Assembly (NCBI GenBank): GCA_040901795.1 | Contig: JBBDYH010000101.1 | Coordinates: 1-21,335, forward strand | DNA from: JBBDYH01 sp040901795 | GTDB lineage: Bacteria > Planctomycetota > Planctomycetia > Pirellulales > JALHPA01 | Reading direction: 5' to 3' | DNA: 21,335 nt | Shown here: piece by piece, positions 14,442-21,335 of the stretch | Layout: every line of letters begins with the position of its first letter | How positions within the stretch are numbered: the first letter of the stretch is position 1 | Program-made: the position numbers and the translations under genes | The notes under the pieces: model-generated | Told to the model about the DNA's origin: nothing | The model's database searches: none | What the model saw: only the letters and a program-made list of their open reading frames with translations

Positions 14442-16037
14442 TCATTCGCCGCCCCGGTCATCGCGCCGATTCCGCTCGCGGCCGCGGTCGTCGCGGCGGT
14501 CGCCCTCAAACCGACGATGATCGCCATCACCGGGCCCTCGTCCGTCGCCCTTCCCTCTGCCCCAGCCGCCTCGACGAAATGGCGGTTGCCAGCCGGGGGG
14601 AAAATCGCGCTTGAAATACGCCATTCGCAAACGGAAATGAAACTGCTCCGGGGGGAGTTCCATGAGGTCATTGCGTTCCTTCTCGCTCAACTCTTCCTTC
14701 AGAAACCGATTGAGCTCTTCCGGCGGGACGCCACCGCCGACGGCCATCCGAGCGCGCTGCGCGTCTCCATTCCACCGGAATAGCAGGCTTTGCTGCTCTT
14801 GGGGCGTAGCTGCCTTGTTAATGTCCTCTTTGACGTTGGCTTGGACGGCGGAAGGGAGAGGGAACTGCTTGACCAGCTTGTCCATCTCCGTAGCCTTGCC
14901 GCTGGCGGCAAACAGGGCCTTCACGGTCGGAAGCCGATTGAGCAACTCCTCCCATTCCTTGTCGTCCAACTTCGGTCTGGGAGGCCAGGGCTCACCTGAG
15001 AGAATCATGAGCGACCGCGTTTTCCGATTTTCCGCCAAGCCTGCAAACCACTGGCGGTCCTCGTCTTTTGCGTTGGCGAGTATTTCGTCCTTCTTTTTCG
15101 AAATCCTCTCTTGCAACCAGCGATCGATTACGTCCACATCGCTTGACGTGAGGGGCCCTTGTCGCGATCTTCCCGTCCGATGGTACGTGTGCAACTGCTG
15201 TTGTCTCAGCTCTTCAATCTTGGCAATGGCATTTTTAGGCGCCATCTTTAAGAGATCTGCACGTTCCAGCGGGGAGAGCGTGGGCAGCCAGTTATGATAA
15301 CTCTCCAGGACGGTACGCAGCCGTGCCCCTTCGGGATCGGAACGAAGTTCGGCATCCAATGCGCGGAGGCGATGTTTTGCCTCCTCGGGTTTAGCTCGGA
15401 ATCGCTCGTAAAGTTTGCGCAACTTGTTCTTTTCCGCGGTCGGCAGCGCCTCGACGAAAGCGCGTCGCGCATTGAGCTCCTCATCGGCGATTGCGTCGGT
15501 GCTGGTTCCCCATTCCGGATGCTCGTTGTCGGTCCTTGCTTCGTCGACAAATAACTCTTTCGCTTCCAGTCGCCGCAGAAAATCGATGGCGCCCGCTGGC
15601 GGAGTAACGTCATACAATTCGTAGTTCTGCACCACCGGCAAATCGCGCAGCAGCCGCTCATTTTCATCCGGCCAGGCCACTACAATGGCAGTGAAACCGA
15701 TCATCGCGGCGGCCAGGCCGGCCACGGCGGCGGCAATCCAGCGGCGGCGCTTGCGGATCGGAAGCGCGGCTTGCTCTGCGGCGATTTCCTTGCGGGCTTC
15801 CTCGACAACCAGCCCAACCGTGGTGCGCGTGAACGCCTCGTCGAGCGCCGCACGCGGCAAGTGATCCAACAGGTTCCACGACGTGGCCAACGCACGCAGC
15901 CGCTCGCGTGCGGAATCATCGTTCGCCAGCCGCTCTTCCAGCCGTCGCGACGCCGGATCGTCGAGCTCGCCGTCCAGATACGCGACGAGGTCTTCGTCAA
16001 GCTTGGGGACTTCGGATTGAGGATTGTCTGTGCTCAT
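14442..16037 (-). CDS. Anti-sigma-factor-like membrane protein
   Basis: A 531-residue single-span protein directly downstream of an ECF sigma gene, so most likely its regulator. The N-terminal domain (LDEDLVAYLDGELDDPASRR, about 13-62) has the helical outline of anti-sigma domains but lacks the His-Cys-Cys zinc site. A membrane helix follows at about 100-122, after a basic RKRRR stop. The long outer part contains degenerate repeats such as SPLERADLLKMAPKNAIAKI, a pattern seen in other planctomycete proteins of this kind. The last 44 residues (488-531) are almost only Arg, Gly and Asp. The start lies 6 bases after the sigma stop codon, within a heptad array. Sensing ligand and sigma binding are inferred, not shown. 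Confidence 0.78.
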   Translation of the reverse strand: MSTDNPQSEVPKLDEDLVAYLDGELDDPASRRLEERLANDDSARERLRALATSWNLLDHLPRAALDEAFTRTTVGLVVEEARKEIAAEQAALPIRKRRRWIAAAVAGLAAAMIGFTAIVVAWPDENERLLRDLPVVQNYELYDVTPPAGAIDFLRRLEAKELFVDEARTDNEHPEWGTSTDAIADEELNARRAFVEALPTAEKNKLRKLYERFRAKPEEAKHRLRALDAELRSDPEGARLRTVLESYHNWLPTLSPLERADLLKMAPKNAIAKIEELRQQQLHTYHRTGRSRQGPLTSSDVDVIDRWLQERISKKKDEILANAKDEDRQWFAGLAENRKTRSLMILSGEPWPPRPKLDDKEWEELLNRLPTVKALFAASGKATEMDKLVKQFPLPSAVQANVKEDINKAATPQEQQSLLFRWNGDAQRARMAVGGGVPPEELNRFLKEELSEKERNDLMELPPEQFHFRLRMAYFKRDFPPGWQPPFRRGGWGRGKGDGRGPGDGDHRRFEGDRRDDRGRERNRRDDRGGE

Positions 16038-16054
16038 CGTTCGTCATTCGTCGT
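16005..16054. repeat. Degenerate heptad tracts across the sigma/anti-sigma junction
   Basis: Plus-strand units GGGGACT, TCGGATT, GAGGATT (16005-16025) and TCATCGT, TCGTCAT, TCGTCGT (16034-16054) keep a 7-base period. They cover the stop codon of the sigma gene, the start codon of the next gene and its first ten or so codons. The copies are too degenerate to be sure. Confidence 0.45.
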
Positions 16055-16751
16055 TTCGACCATTCTCCTCTTTCCTCAATTCACCGGTTTGCAAATACGG
16101 CTCGAGCACCTGCCGCAGGTTGGTCCGCGCCCGCGAGAGCAACGACTTGATCGCCTGTGGCGTCATCTCCATGGTGTCGGCAATATCTTCGTAGCTCATG
16201 CTCTCGAACTTGCTCAACAACACCGCCAGTCGCTGCCGTTCGTTCAGCGTCGAGATCGCCTGGCGGACGACTTCCCGCATTTCGGCCTTTTCGACTTGAC
16301 GGGTCGGCATCAACCCGCTGGCCGCCTGTGCCAGCTCGTCCATCGAATGCATGCCGCTCGTCGTGGCGGGCCGCAGGTCGAGATTGATCTCCTTGTGGCG
16401 CGAGCGGCGGCGGCGTGCGTTGGAGGCAACATTGTTGGCGATGGTAAACAGCCAGGTCGAGAACTTTGCGCCCGGCACATAAGTCTTCCGTGAACGGTAG
16501 ATCCTCAGGAACACGTCTTGCGCCAGGTCTTCGGCCTGATCGCGGCTGCCGACCAGGTGGTCCAGCACGGTGACCAGGCGATCCTGGTAGCGGCGCATGA
16601 GCTCCTCGAAGGCGCTGGCGTCGTCATCGCGCACCGCCAGCATCAGCCGCACGTCAGGGTCGTGCAGCGTGTAGCGTGCGATCGACGACTCGCTAATGGC
16701 CAAAACCGGTTCCTTGTCTCGTGACCGCCGGAAGATTGTTCCTGCTGCCAC
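16044..16751 (-). CDS. ECF-type RNA polymerase sigma factor
   Basis: A 235-residue sigma-70 family factor of the ECF class. Region 2 spans about 46-112, with DQAEDLAQDVFLRIYR (71-86) and KFSTWLFTIANNVASNARRR (96-115), which bind the core enzyme and the -10 element. Region 4 spans about 160-215, with LNERQRLAVLLSKFESMSYE and a helix-turn-helix around IADTMEMTPQAIKSLLSRAR. A linker of about 45 residues joins them. It would direct transcription of a small regulon, released by the membrane protein encoded 6 bases downstream. The start used is GTG at 16751; the first 30 residues are not conserved in the family, so a start nearer residue 20-30 is possible. Confidence 0.92.
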   Translation of the reverse strand: MAAGTIFRRSRDKEPVLAISESSIARYTLHDPDVRLMLAVRDDDASAFEELMRRYQDRLVTVLDHLVGSRDQAEDLAQDVFLRIYRSRKTYVPGAKFSTWLFTIANNVASNARRRRSRHKEINLDLRPATTSGMHSMDELAQAASGLMPTRQVEKAEMREVVRQAISTLNERQRLAVLLSKFESMSYEDIADTMEMTPQAIKSLLSRARTNLRQVLEPYLQTGELRKEENGRNDE

Positions 16752-16827
16752 TATCCCAACTTAACCCCGCAGAGGCAATCAGGTTCCGCGAAAAAGACTC
16801 CGGGACTAAACGAGGATTGGGTGACCT

Positions 16828-16882
16828 GTAGCCGAACTCGCCAGAATTCGGGAATGCCTGAATTCTGGTGAATTCAGCCTAC
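16828..16882. repeat. Palindromic repeat, paired copies of the GTAG family
   Basis: The left arm (16828-16849) begins GTAGCCGAACTCGCCAGA; the right arm (16860-16882) is its near reverse complement with a one-base gap, separated by 10 bases. It lies between the divergent sigma and phosphofructokinase genes. Each arm matches the 22-base tandem unit at 1-55 and the single copy at 18319-18342. Confidence 0.85.
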
Positions 16883-16988
16883 TTTGACCAGCTACGTGGC
16901 GATGCGGCCGATCCGGCATTCACGCTGACCCCGGGACGGCTAATAATGGACCCGCGGGCATGAACCGGTGGCTCATGGCGAGGCGAAC

Positions 16989-18311
16989 ATGACGAATGAT
17001 CTCGATTTCACGATCAAAACCCTTGGCCCCTGTCGGATCGAGTCGCCGTTGGCTCATCTGCTCGCGCGCCGCCGGCAGACGATCGAACAGGTCGAGGAGA
17101 CCGACAAGGTGCTGTTCGACGACACGCATTCGGCCGCTTTGGCTCGGCAGTGCGCACTCGAGCGGCTGCCTGCCTTCGAGCCTGCCGGGCCGCGGCGGCA
17201 GATCTTCTTCGATCCGAACACCACGCGGGCGGGGATCGTCACCTGCGGCGGCCTGTGCCCCGGCTTCAACGACGTGATCCGCGCCCTGGTGATGGAGCTG
17301 CACCATCGCTACGGCGTCCGGCAGATCTATGGCTTTCGCAACGGGTTCCAAGGATTCGTCGGCAAGCACGCACGCGACGTGGTCGAGCTCACGCCGGAGC
17401 TGGTCAGCAAAATCAACGAGGACGGCGGTACGATCCTCGGCACCTCGCGCGGTGAGCAGGAAATTGGCGAGATCGTCGATTGCCTTGAGCGGATGAACAT
17501 CAATATCCTCTTCACCGTCGGGGGCGACGGGACGATCCGCGGCGCGATTGAGCTGGTGCGCGAGATCGAGAAGCGCGGAGCCAAGATCGCCGTCGTCGGC
17601 ATCCCCAAGACGATCGACAATGATCTCTTATTCATCGATCACAGCTTCGGCTTTCAGACGGCCTTCACTCAGGCCGCCAAATCGATCGACGCGGCGCATG
17701 TCGAGGCCACGTCGGCGCCTCATGGCGTCGGCCTGGTGAAGCTGATGGGCCGCCACTCCGGTTTCATCGCCTGCTACGCCGCCTTGGCCAAGAACGACGC
17801 CAACTTCGTGCTGATTCCCGAAGTGCCCTTCAAGCTGGACGGCGATACAGGCCTACTGGTTTTGCTCCGCGAGCGGCTCATCCGACGCAATCACGCGCTG
17901 ATCGTGGTCGCCGAGGGAGCAGGTCAGGAACTCGTGCAAACGGGTCCGCCAGAGTACGACAAGTCAGGCAACCTCCAGCTCGGCGACATTGGCGTGTTCC
18001 TGAAAAAACAAATTGTCGATTACTTCGCGCGCGAAGGAATGGAGGTCAACGTTCGGTATATCGATCCGAGCTACATGATCCGCGGCGTGCCGGCCAACGC
18101 CTACGACGCGATCTATTGCATCCGGCTGGCGCACAACGCGGTGCATGCGGCGATGTGCGGTCGCACCGAGTTGCTCATCGGCCGCTGGCACGGACGGTTC
18201 GTCCACATTCCGATGCCGATGGCCATCCAGCGCCGCCACGTCATCGATCCGGACGGAGATTTGTGGATGAGCGTCTTGGAATCGACCGGCCAGCCCTGGC
18301 GGATTGGTTGA
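16989..18311 (+). CDS. pfkA: 6-phosphofructokinase, plant-like group
   Basis: A 440-residue phosphofructokinase, which phosphorylates fructose 6-phosphate to the 1,6-bisphosphate in glycolysis. Core motifs are GGLCPG (87-92), GGDGT (178-182), GIPKTIDNDL (204-213) with catalytic Asp210, and MGRHSGF (253-259). The Gly in GGDGT is the mark of ATP-dependent enzymes, while Lys207 in PKTIDND is the mark of the pyrophosphate clade. The two together are typical of the plant and trypanosome ATP-dependent group, which also has an N-terminal extension like the 78 residues here. ATP use is therefore likely. The Met at 16989 has GGCGAGG upstream; a GTG at 16968 is also in frame. A repeat copy begins 7 bases after the stop. 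Confidence 0.92.
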   Translation: MTNDLDFTIKTLGPCRIESPLAHLLARRRQTIEQVEETDKVLFDDTHSAALARQCALERLPAFEPAGPRRQIFFDPNTTRAGIVTCGGLCPGFNDVIRALVMELHHRYGVRQIYGFRNGFQGFVGKHARDVVELTPELVSKINEDGGTILGTSRGEQEIGEIVDCLERMNINILFTVGGDGTIRGAIELVREIEKRGAKIAVVGIPKTIDNDLLFIDHSFGFQTAFTQAAKSIDAAHVEATSAPHGVGLVKLMGRHSGFIACYAALAKNDANFVLIPEVPFKLDGDTGLLVLLRERLIRRNHALIVVAEGAGQELVQTGPPEYDKSGNLQLGDIGVFLKKQIVDYFAREGMEVNVRYIDPSYMIRGVPANAYDAIYCIRLAHNAVHAAMCGRTELLIGRWHGRFVHIPMPMAIQRRHVIDPDGDLWMSVLESTGQPWRIG

Positions 18312-18318
18312 ACGGGTT

Positions 18319-18342
18319 GTAGCGGGATTCGCCAGAATTCCG
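18319..18342 (+). repeat. Single copy of the GTAG-family repeat
   Basis: Reads GTAGCGGGATTCGCCAGAAT and so matches the family core seen at 1-55 and 16828-16882. It starts 7 bases after the phosphofructokinase stop codon, in the same sense as the gene. It is followed within 30 bases by a copy of the other dispersed family. Confidence 0.75.
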
Positions 18343-18370
18343 GTGTAAAGGTGCGGCGAACTCCGCATTG

Positions 18371-18407
18371 TGGAGTGCGGCGACTTGTCGTCGCTTTGGA
18401 TTTCAAT
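18371..18407 (+). repeat. Dispersed 37-base repeat, copy 3
   Basis: Begins TGGAGTGCGGCGACTTGTCG and ends CGCTTTGGATTTCAAT, nearly identical to 7892-7928 and to the complement of 7972-8010, more than 10 kb away. The rest of the gap up to 18579 shows no gene. Confidence 0.8.
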
Positions 18408-18579
18408 TAGGCGCGAAAGAGGAACGAGCGCATGACTTACGAGGCCGGTTTCCGATCCGACGACCCGTCAGGGACATACGGGCCATTGTCGTCGTTTTGT
18501 TGCAAATGCTTGTTATTTCGCCCTTCTCGATTACCCTGAAAGTAATAGCGCAGGCTCGTTCATCGGCAGGAAAACGATC

Positions 18580-19842
18580 TTGAAATCGGAACCGGGAAAC
18601 TCCTCCATCTGGCCGCGCTATCTTTGCGCCTGGAGTTGGATTGCGCCTGTGTTGGCGCTGTTGCTCTCGGCTGAGGCCGGCGCCAGCCATACCACCGTCA
18701 TCAATAACGGTCCCAATTCCAATCGGGTGAACGTGGTCTTCCTCGGCGACGGATACACCGCCGCCCAGATCAATACGGTGTATCCCGCGCACATCGTGGC
18801 GATGACCAACCACATGTTCAATCCGCCGCCCGGCATTCTCACGCGCGATCCGTATCCGCGATACAAGAACTACTTCAACGTCCACCGCGTGAACGTGATC
18901 TCCAATGAGAGCGGCGCCGACCTGACGCCGGAGAACATTTTCCGCGATACGGCGCTCGATGCTCAGTATTTCTTCGATGGCGCCACAGAACGCTTGCTCT
19001 ATATCAACGAAACCAAAGCGAACAACGCGCTCAGTGCCGGCTTGGGGGACGCGGGCTTTAGCGCCGACATCCGGCTGCTGACCGTGAACGACACGCGCTA
19101 TGGCGGCGGCGGTGGGACCTACGCCGTGTATGCCGGCGGCAATAACAGCGCCACCGAAGTCGCGCTGCACGAGCTGGGGCATTCGTTCAACGGCCTGGCC
19201 GACGAGTATGGCGGCTTTACGTTGCCCTACGGCGGCGCCGAGCCGGCGGAGATCAACGTCACTAAGAACAGCATGGGCGCCAAGTGGTCGCACTGGTTAG
19301 GGCACAACCAACCAGGCATCGGCGTCATCGGCGCCTATCCGGGCGCGCGATACTACGATACGGGCCTCTACCGCCCGTCGCAGAACTCAAAAATGCGCAC
19401 CCTCGACCGGCCGTTCGATGCCATCAGCCGCGAAAAGATCGTGCTCGACATCTACGACCTTGTCGATCCGCTCGACGGCTTCTTGAGCAACACGCTGCCA
19501 CTCGTCGATCCGCCGGAGCTGTGGATCGATCCGATCGATCCCAATGTGATCGACCTGGAGTGGTTTGTTAACGGCTCCATCGTGGCAGGCGCCGCAAGCG
19601 AGTCGTTCACGCTGCTCGACTACGGTTATGGCCCCGGCCTTTACACCGTACAAGCCCGCGCATTCGATCCCACCGGCTTCGACCTGGTGAGTGGTTGGGT
19701 GCGGCGAGACCAGGACCAGCTCGAGCAGTTCGTCACCTGGACAGTGACGCAAACGGTTCCCGAACCAGGGACGATTGCTCTGGCAGTCATTGGGTTGCTG
19801 ATGCTGGTTGGCGCTTGCTATCGGAACAGGCGCCGACCGTAA
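18580..19842 (+). CDS. Secreted M64-type metallopeptidase with PEP-CTERM anchor
   Basis: A 420-residue exported protein. A signal peptide covers about 1-35 (WIAPVLALLLSAEAGA then S). The next part, NRVNVVFLGDGYTAAQ (48-63), and the zinc motif HELGHSFNGLADEY (197-210; His197, Glu198, His201, Asp208) are those of the M64 (IgA peptidase-like) family of zinc peptidases. The C-terminus is a PEP-CTERM sorting signal: VPEPG near residue 393, a hydrophobic helix, and a basic RNRRRP end, recognised by exosortase in organisms that have it. It would be placed at the cell surface; the natural substrate is unknown. The start is TTG at 18580, with AGG 9 bases upstream; no ATG exists before the mature domain. 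It converges on the next gene with no spacer. Confidence 0.87.
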   Translation: MKSEPGNSSIWPRYLCAWSWIAPVLALLLSAEAGASHTTVINNGPNSNRVNVVFLGDGYTAAQINTVYPAHIVAMTNHMFNPPPGILTRDPYPRYKNYFNVHRVNVISNESGADLTPENIFRDTALDAQYFFDGATERLLYINETKANNALSAGLGDAGFSADIRLLTVNDTRYGGGGGTYAVYAGGNNSATEVALHELGHSFNGLADEYGGFTLPYGGAEPAEINVTKNSMGAKWSHWLGHNQPGIGVIGAYPGARYYDTGLYRPSQNSKMRTLDRPFDAISREKIVLDIYDLVDPLDGFLSNTLPLVDPPELWIDPIDPNVIDLEWFVNGSIVAGAASESFTLLDYGYGPGLYTVQARAFDPTGFDLVSGWVRRDQDQLEQFVTWTVTQTVPEPGTIALAVIGLLMLVGACYRNRRRP

Positions 19843-21335
19843 TTAATTAAACGGCACGCCCAACCCTTCTTCACCCGCCTCGGGATCCGCGACCAGATCG
19901 GAGGCAAGGAACAGGAACCAGTCTTGGCCCTGCCCGCCAGTCAATTGATCGACCTCAAAGTCGTCGAACACAGTAGTGTTGTTCAAGGCGGGATGTTCCT
20001 CGAAGCGAAGATTGTGCAACCGTTCGGCATACGTGTCAGACGATGTCCAGCGATGGAACAGCGAAGCCAACCGTTCGGTATCGAATTCATGGACCGTGAA
20101 GTCCGAGGCAAGCAGGTCGCCGTCATCCGCGCTTCCTAGGCCATCTGGGCCATGACCCTGTAAGTGATCGGCGCCCAGGCCGCCGAACAACAGATCGCGC
20201 GCGGCGGAGCCAAACAGCATATCGGCCCCGGTGCCGCCGACCAGCACGTTGGAGCCGCCACCGCCGATCAACTGGTCGTTGCCCGCCTGGCCGAAGAGCA
20301 TGGCCGAGCGGGTGAACGACGGATTCACCACGATCGTGTCGTCGCCCGATTGGCCGAAGGCGACGACGGAGCCGTCGAATGCGAACCGGCCATGATCATA
20401 GCCATTGTAGAGCACGTTCACGCCGCCGGCTGCGGGGACGAACGTGATCTGGTCATTGACCGCTTCGAAGCCGCCCACAACCAGCGACCGTCGCACGTCG
20501 TCGAGCGGGTCGGGCTGGAAGGTGATCAATTGCACCGTGACGTCCGTCTGTGCCGTTTGCTCGTTGCCGTCGCCGTCACGCAGAGTTAGTTGCACCGTGC
20601 GGTCGCCGATGGTCGTGTAGGTGTGCCAGAACGAGACGGTGCCGGTGGTGTTGCCGCCGGACGAAGTGGCGGCGACAAAGCCGTTGTCCACCGTGCCGTC
20701 CCCCCAGTCGATGGTGGCGGTGTAGGTCTCGCCGGCGCCCGTGTCGCTGAAGGTGACAAAGTAGCTGCGCAACTGTCCGGGGACGGCGACATTGGGGCCG
20801 TTGATGGCCGACATGGTGAACTGCGGTTCGACAAGCGGTTGAACCGTGACTTCGAACGTCTCGGTGTCGCTCAGCGCCGGCTCGCGGTCATCAGTCGCGC
20901 GAACGGTGATTTCAAAGGTCTGGCCGCCTTGCGCTGCCGAAGGAGTCCAAGAGAACACGCCCGTCCCTGGGTTGATCGTGGCGCCAGCCGGCGCCCCGGC
21001 GCCGAGACTGAACGTAAGGTTGTTGGCGGGTAGATCGGGATCGCTGGCCGTGGCGGTGAACGTGAGAGTCTGGCCGACATTGGCATTGCGATCGGCGATC
21101 GGATTCAGCACCGGCGGGAAGTTGACCTCGTCGACGGTGATTGTGATTGTCTCTGAATCGACCAGCTCGGGGTTGCCGTTGTCGGTCACGCGGACGCTGA
21201 TCTCAAACGTCTGGCCGGCTTGCGCTGCACTGGGCGTAAAAGAGAACTCGCCGGTCGAGGAATTGATGGCCGCTCCCGTCGGCGCGCCGGCATCAAGGCT
21301 GAAGGTCAAAGCGTTCGCGGGGAAGTCGGGGTCGG
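19843..21335 (-). CDS. Large repeat-containing surface protein, 5' end outside the window
   Basis: The last roughly 490 codons of a long exported protein; the frame is open through the right edge, so its start is not seen. Two Ig-like/cadherin-like domains repeat with a 97-residue period (LTFSL...GAPxGAxIN...FSxTPSAAQ...GQTFEI). A PKD-like domain follows (ATIDWGDGTV, about 198-207 of the visible part, ending in TDVTVQ). Then come calcium-binding RTX nonapeptides (GQSGDDTI, GQAGNDQLIGG, GGTGADMLFG, GGLGADHLQG; about 319-386). The end, RWTSSDTYAERLHNL and GGQGQDWFLF, is a recurring C-terminal motif of planctomycete surface proteins. It probably acts extracellularly in adhesion or in a cell-surface structure. 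No PEP-CTERM signal follows, so export is likely by another route. Confidence 0.88.
   Translation of the reverse strand, partial: DPDFPANALTFSLDAGAPTGAAINSSTGEFSFTPSAAQAGQTFEISVRVTDNGNPELVDSETITITVDEVNFPPVLNPIADRNANVGQTLTFTATASDPDLPANNLTFSLGAGAPAGATINPGTGVFSWTPSAAQGGQTFEITVRATDDREPALSDTETFEVTVQPLVEPQFTMSAINGPNVAVPGQLRSYFVTFSDTGAGETYTATIDWGDGTVDNGFVAATSSGGNTTGTVSFWHTYTTIGDRTVQLTLRDGDGNEQTAQTDVTVQLITFQPDPLDDVRRSLVVGGFEAVNDQITFVPAAGGVNVLYNGYDHGRFAFDGSVVAFGQSGDDTIVVNPSFTRSAMLFGQAGNDQLIGGGGSNVLVGGTGADMLFGSAARDLLFGGLGADHLQGHGPDGLGSADDGDLLASDFTVHEFDTERLASLFHRWTSSDTYAERLHNLRFEEHPALNNTTVFDDFEVDQLTGGQGQDWFLFLASDLVADPEAGEEGLGVPFN

Noticed and set aside
18403..19293. A 296-codon open frame on the minus strand
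   Set aside because: It is antisense to the M64 peptidase, which has a signal peptide, zinc motif and PEP-CTERM end.

Overview
The window looks like a chromosomal segment of a GC-rich member of the Planctomycetota, probably Pirellulales-like. Four things point there: a DUF1559 pseudopilin-like protein with a type II/IV pilin N-terminus; an ECF sigma factor next to a long membrane anti-sigma-like protein; a PEP-CTERM secreted peptidase; and a large Ig-like/PKD/RTX surface protein with a recurring planctomycete-type C-terminus. The assignment rests on family knowledge only. No rRNA, tRNA, CRISPR array, transposase or phage gene was seen.

Left part (1-5310). On the minus strand are an FHA-domain protein, the DUF1559 protein and a two-cluster 4Fe-4S ferredoxin-like protein. 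On the plus strand are a sodium:neurotransmitter symporter (NSS) transporter and, 68 bases later, a 43-residue single-span membrane protein that resembles the small subunits of bacterial NSS importers.

Middle (5311-14025), all on the minus strand. In transcription order from the right: a LuxE/PaaK-like adenylate-forming enzyme; a PIN-domain protein overlapping a 60-residue partner; an aldehyde dehydrogenase that lacks the usual general-base Glu; an iron-type alcohol dehydrogenase; a PQQ-type beta-propeller lipoprotein; a HemN/HemW-like radical SAM protein; a Uma2-family nuclease; and a GcvH-like lipoyl protein. The adenylating enzyme, aldehyde dehydrogenase and alcohol dehydrogenase could together activate a carboxylic acid and reduce it to an aldehyde and then an alcohol. 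That is inference from gene content and active-site residues; the substrate is unknown.

Right part (14442-21335). The sigma/anti-sigma pair is on the minus strand. Then come a plant-like 6-phosphofructokinase and an M64-type secreted metallopeptidase on the plus strand. The peptidase converges, with no base between the stop codons, on the surface protein, which runs off the right edge.

The most unusual feature is the small-repeat content. A family related to GTAGCCGAAGTCGCCAGA sits 7-8 bases after the stop codons of two unrelated genes. A second family of about 37 bases has three copies. Tandem arrays with a strict 7-base period touch or enter genes at several places; one 108-base element with long inverted heptad arms lies in frame inside the ferredoxin gene. 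I did not find a clear new defence or mobile system. The best candidates for follow-up are the in-frame repeat element and the acid-reduction cluster.
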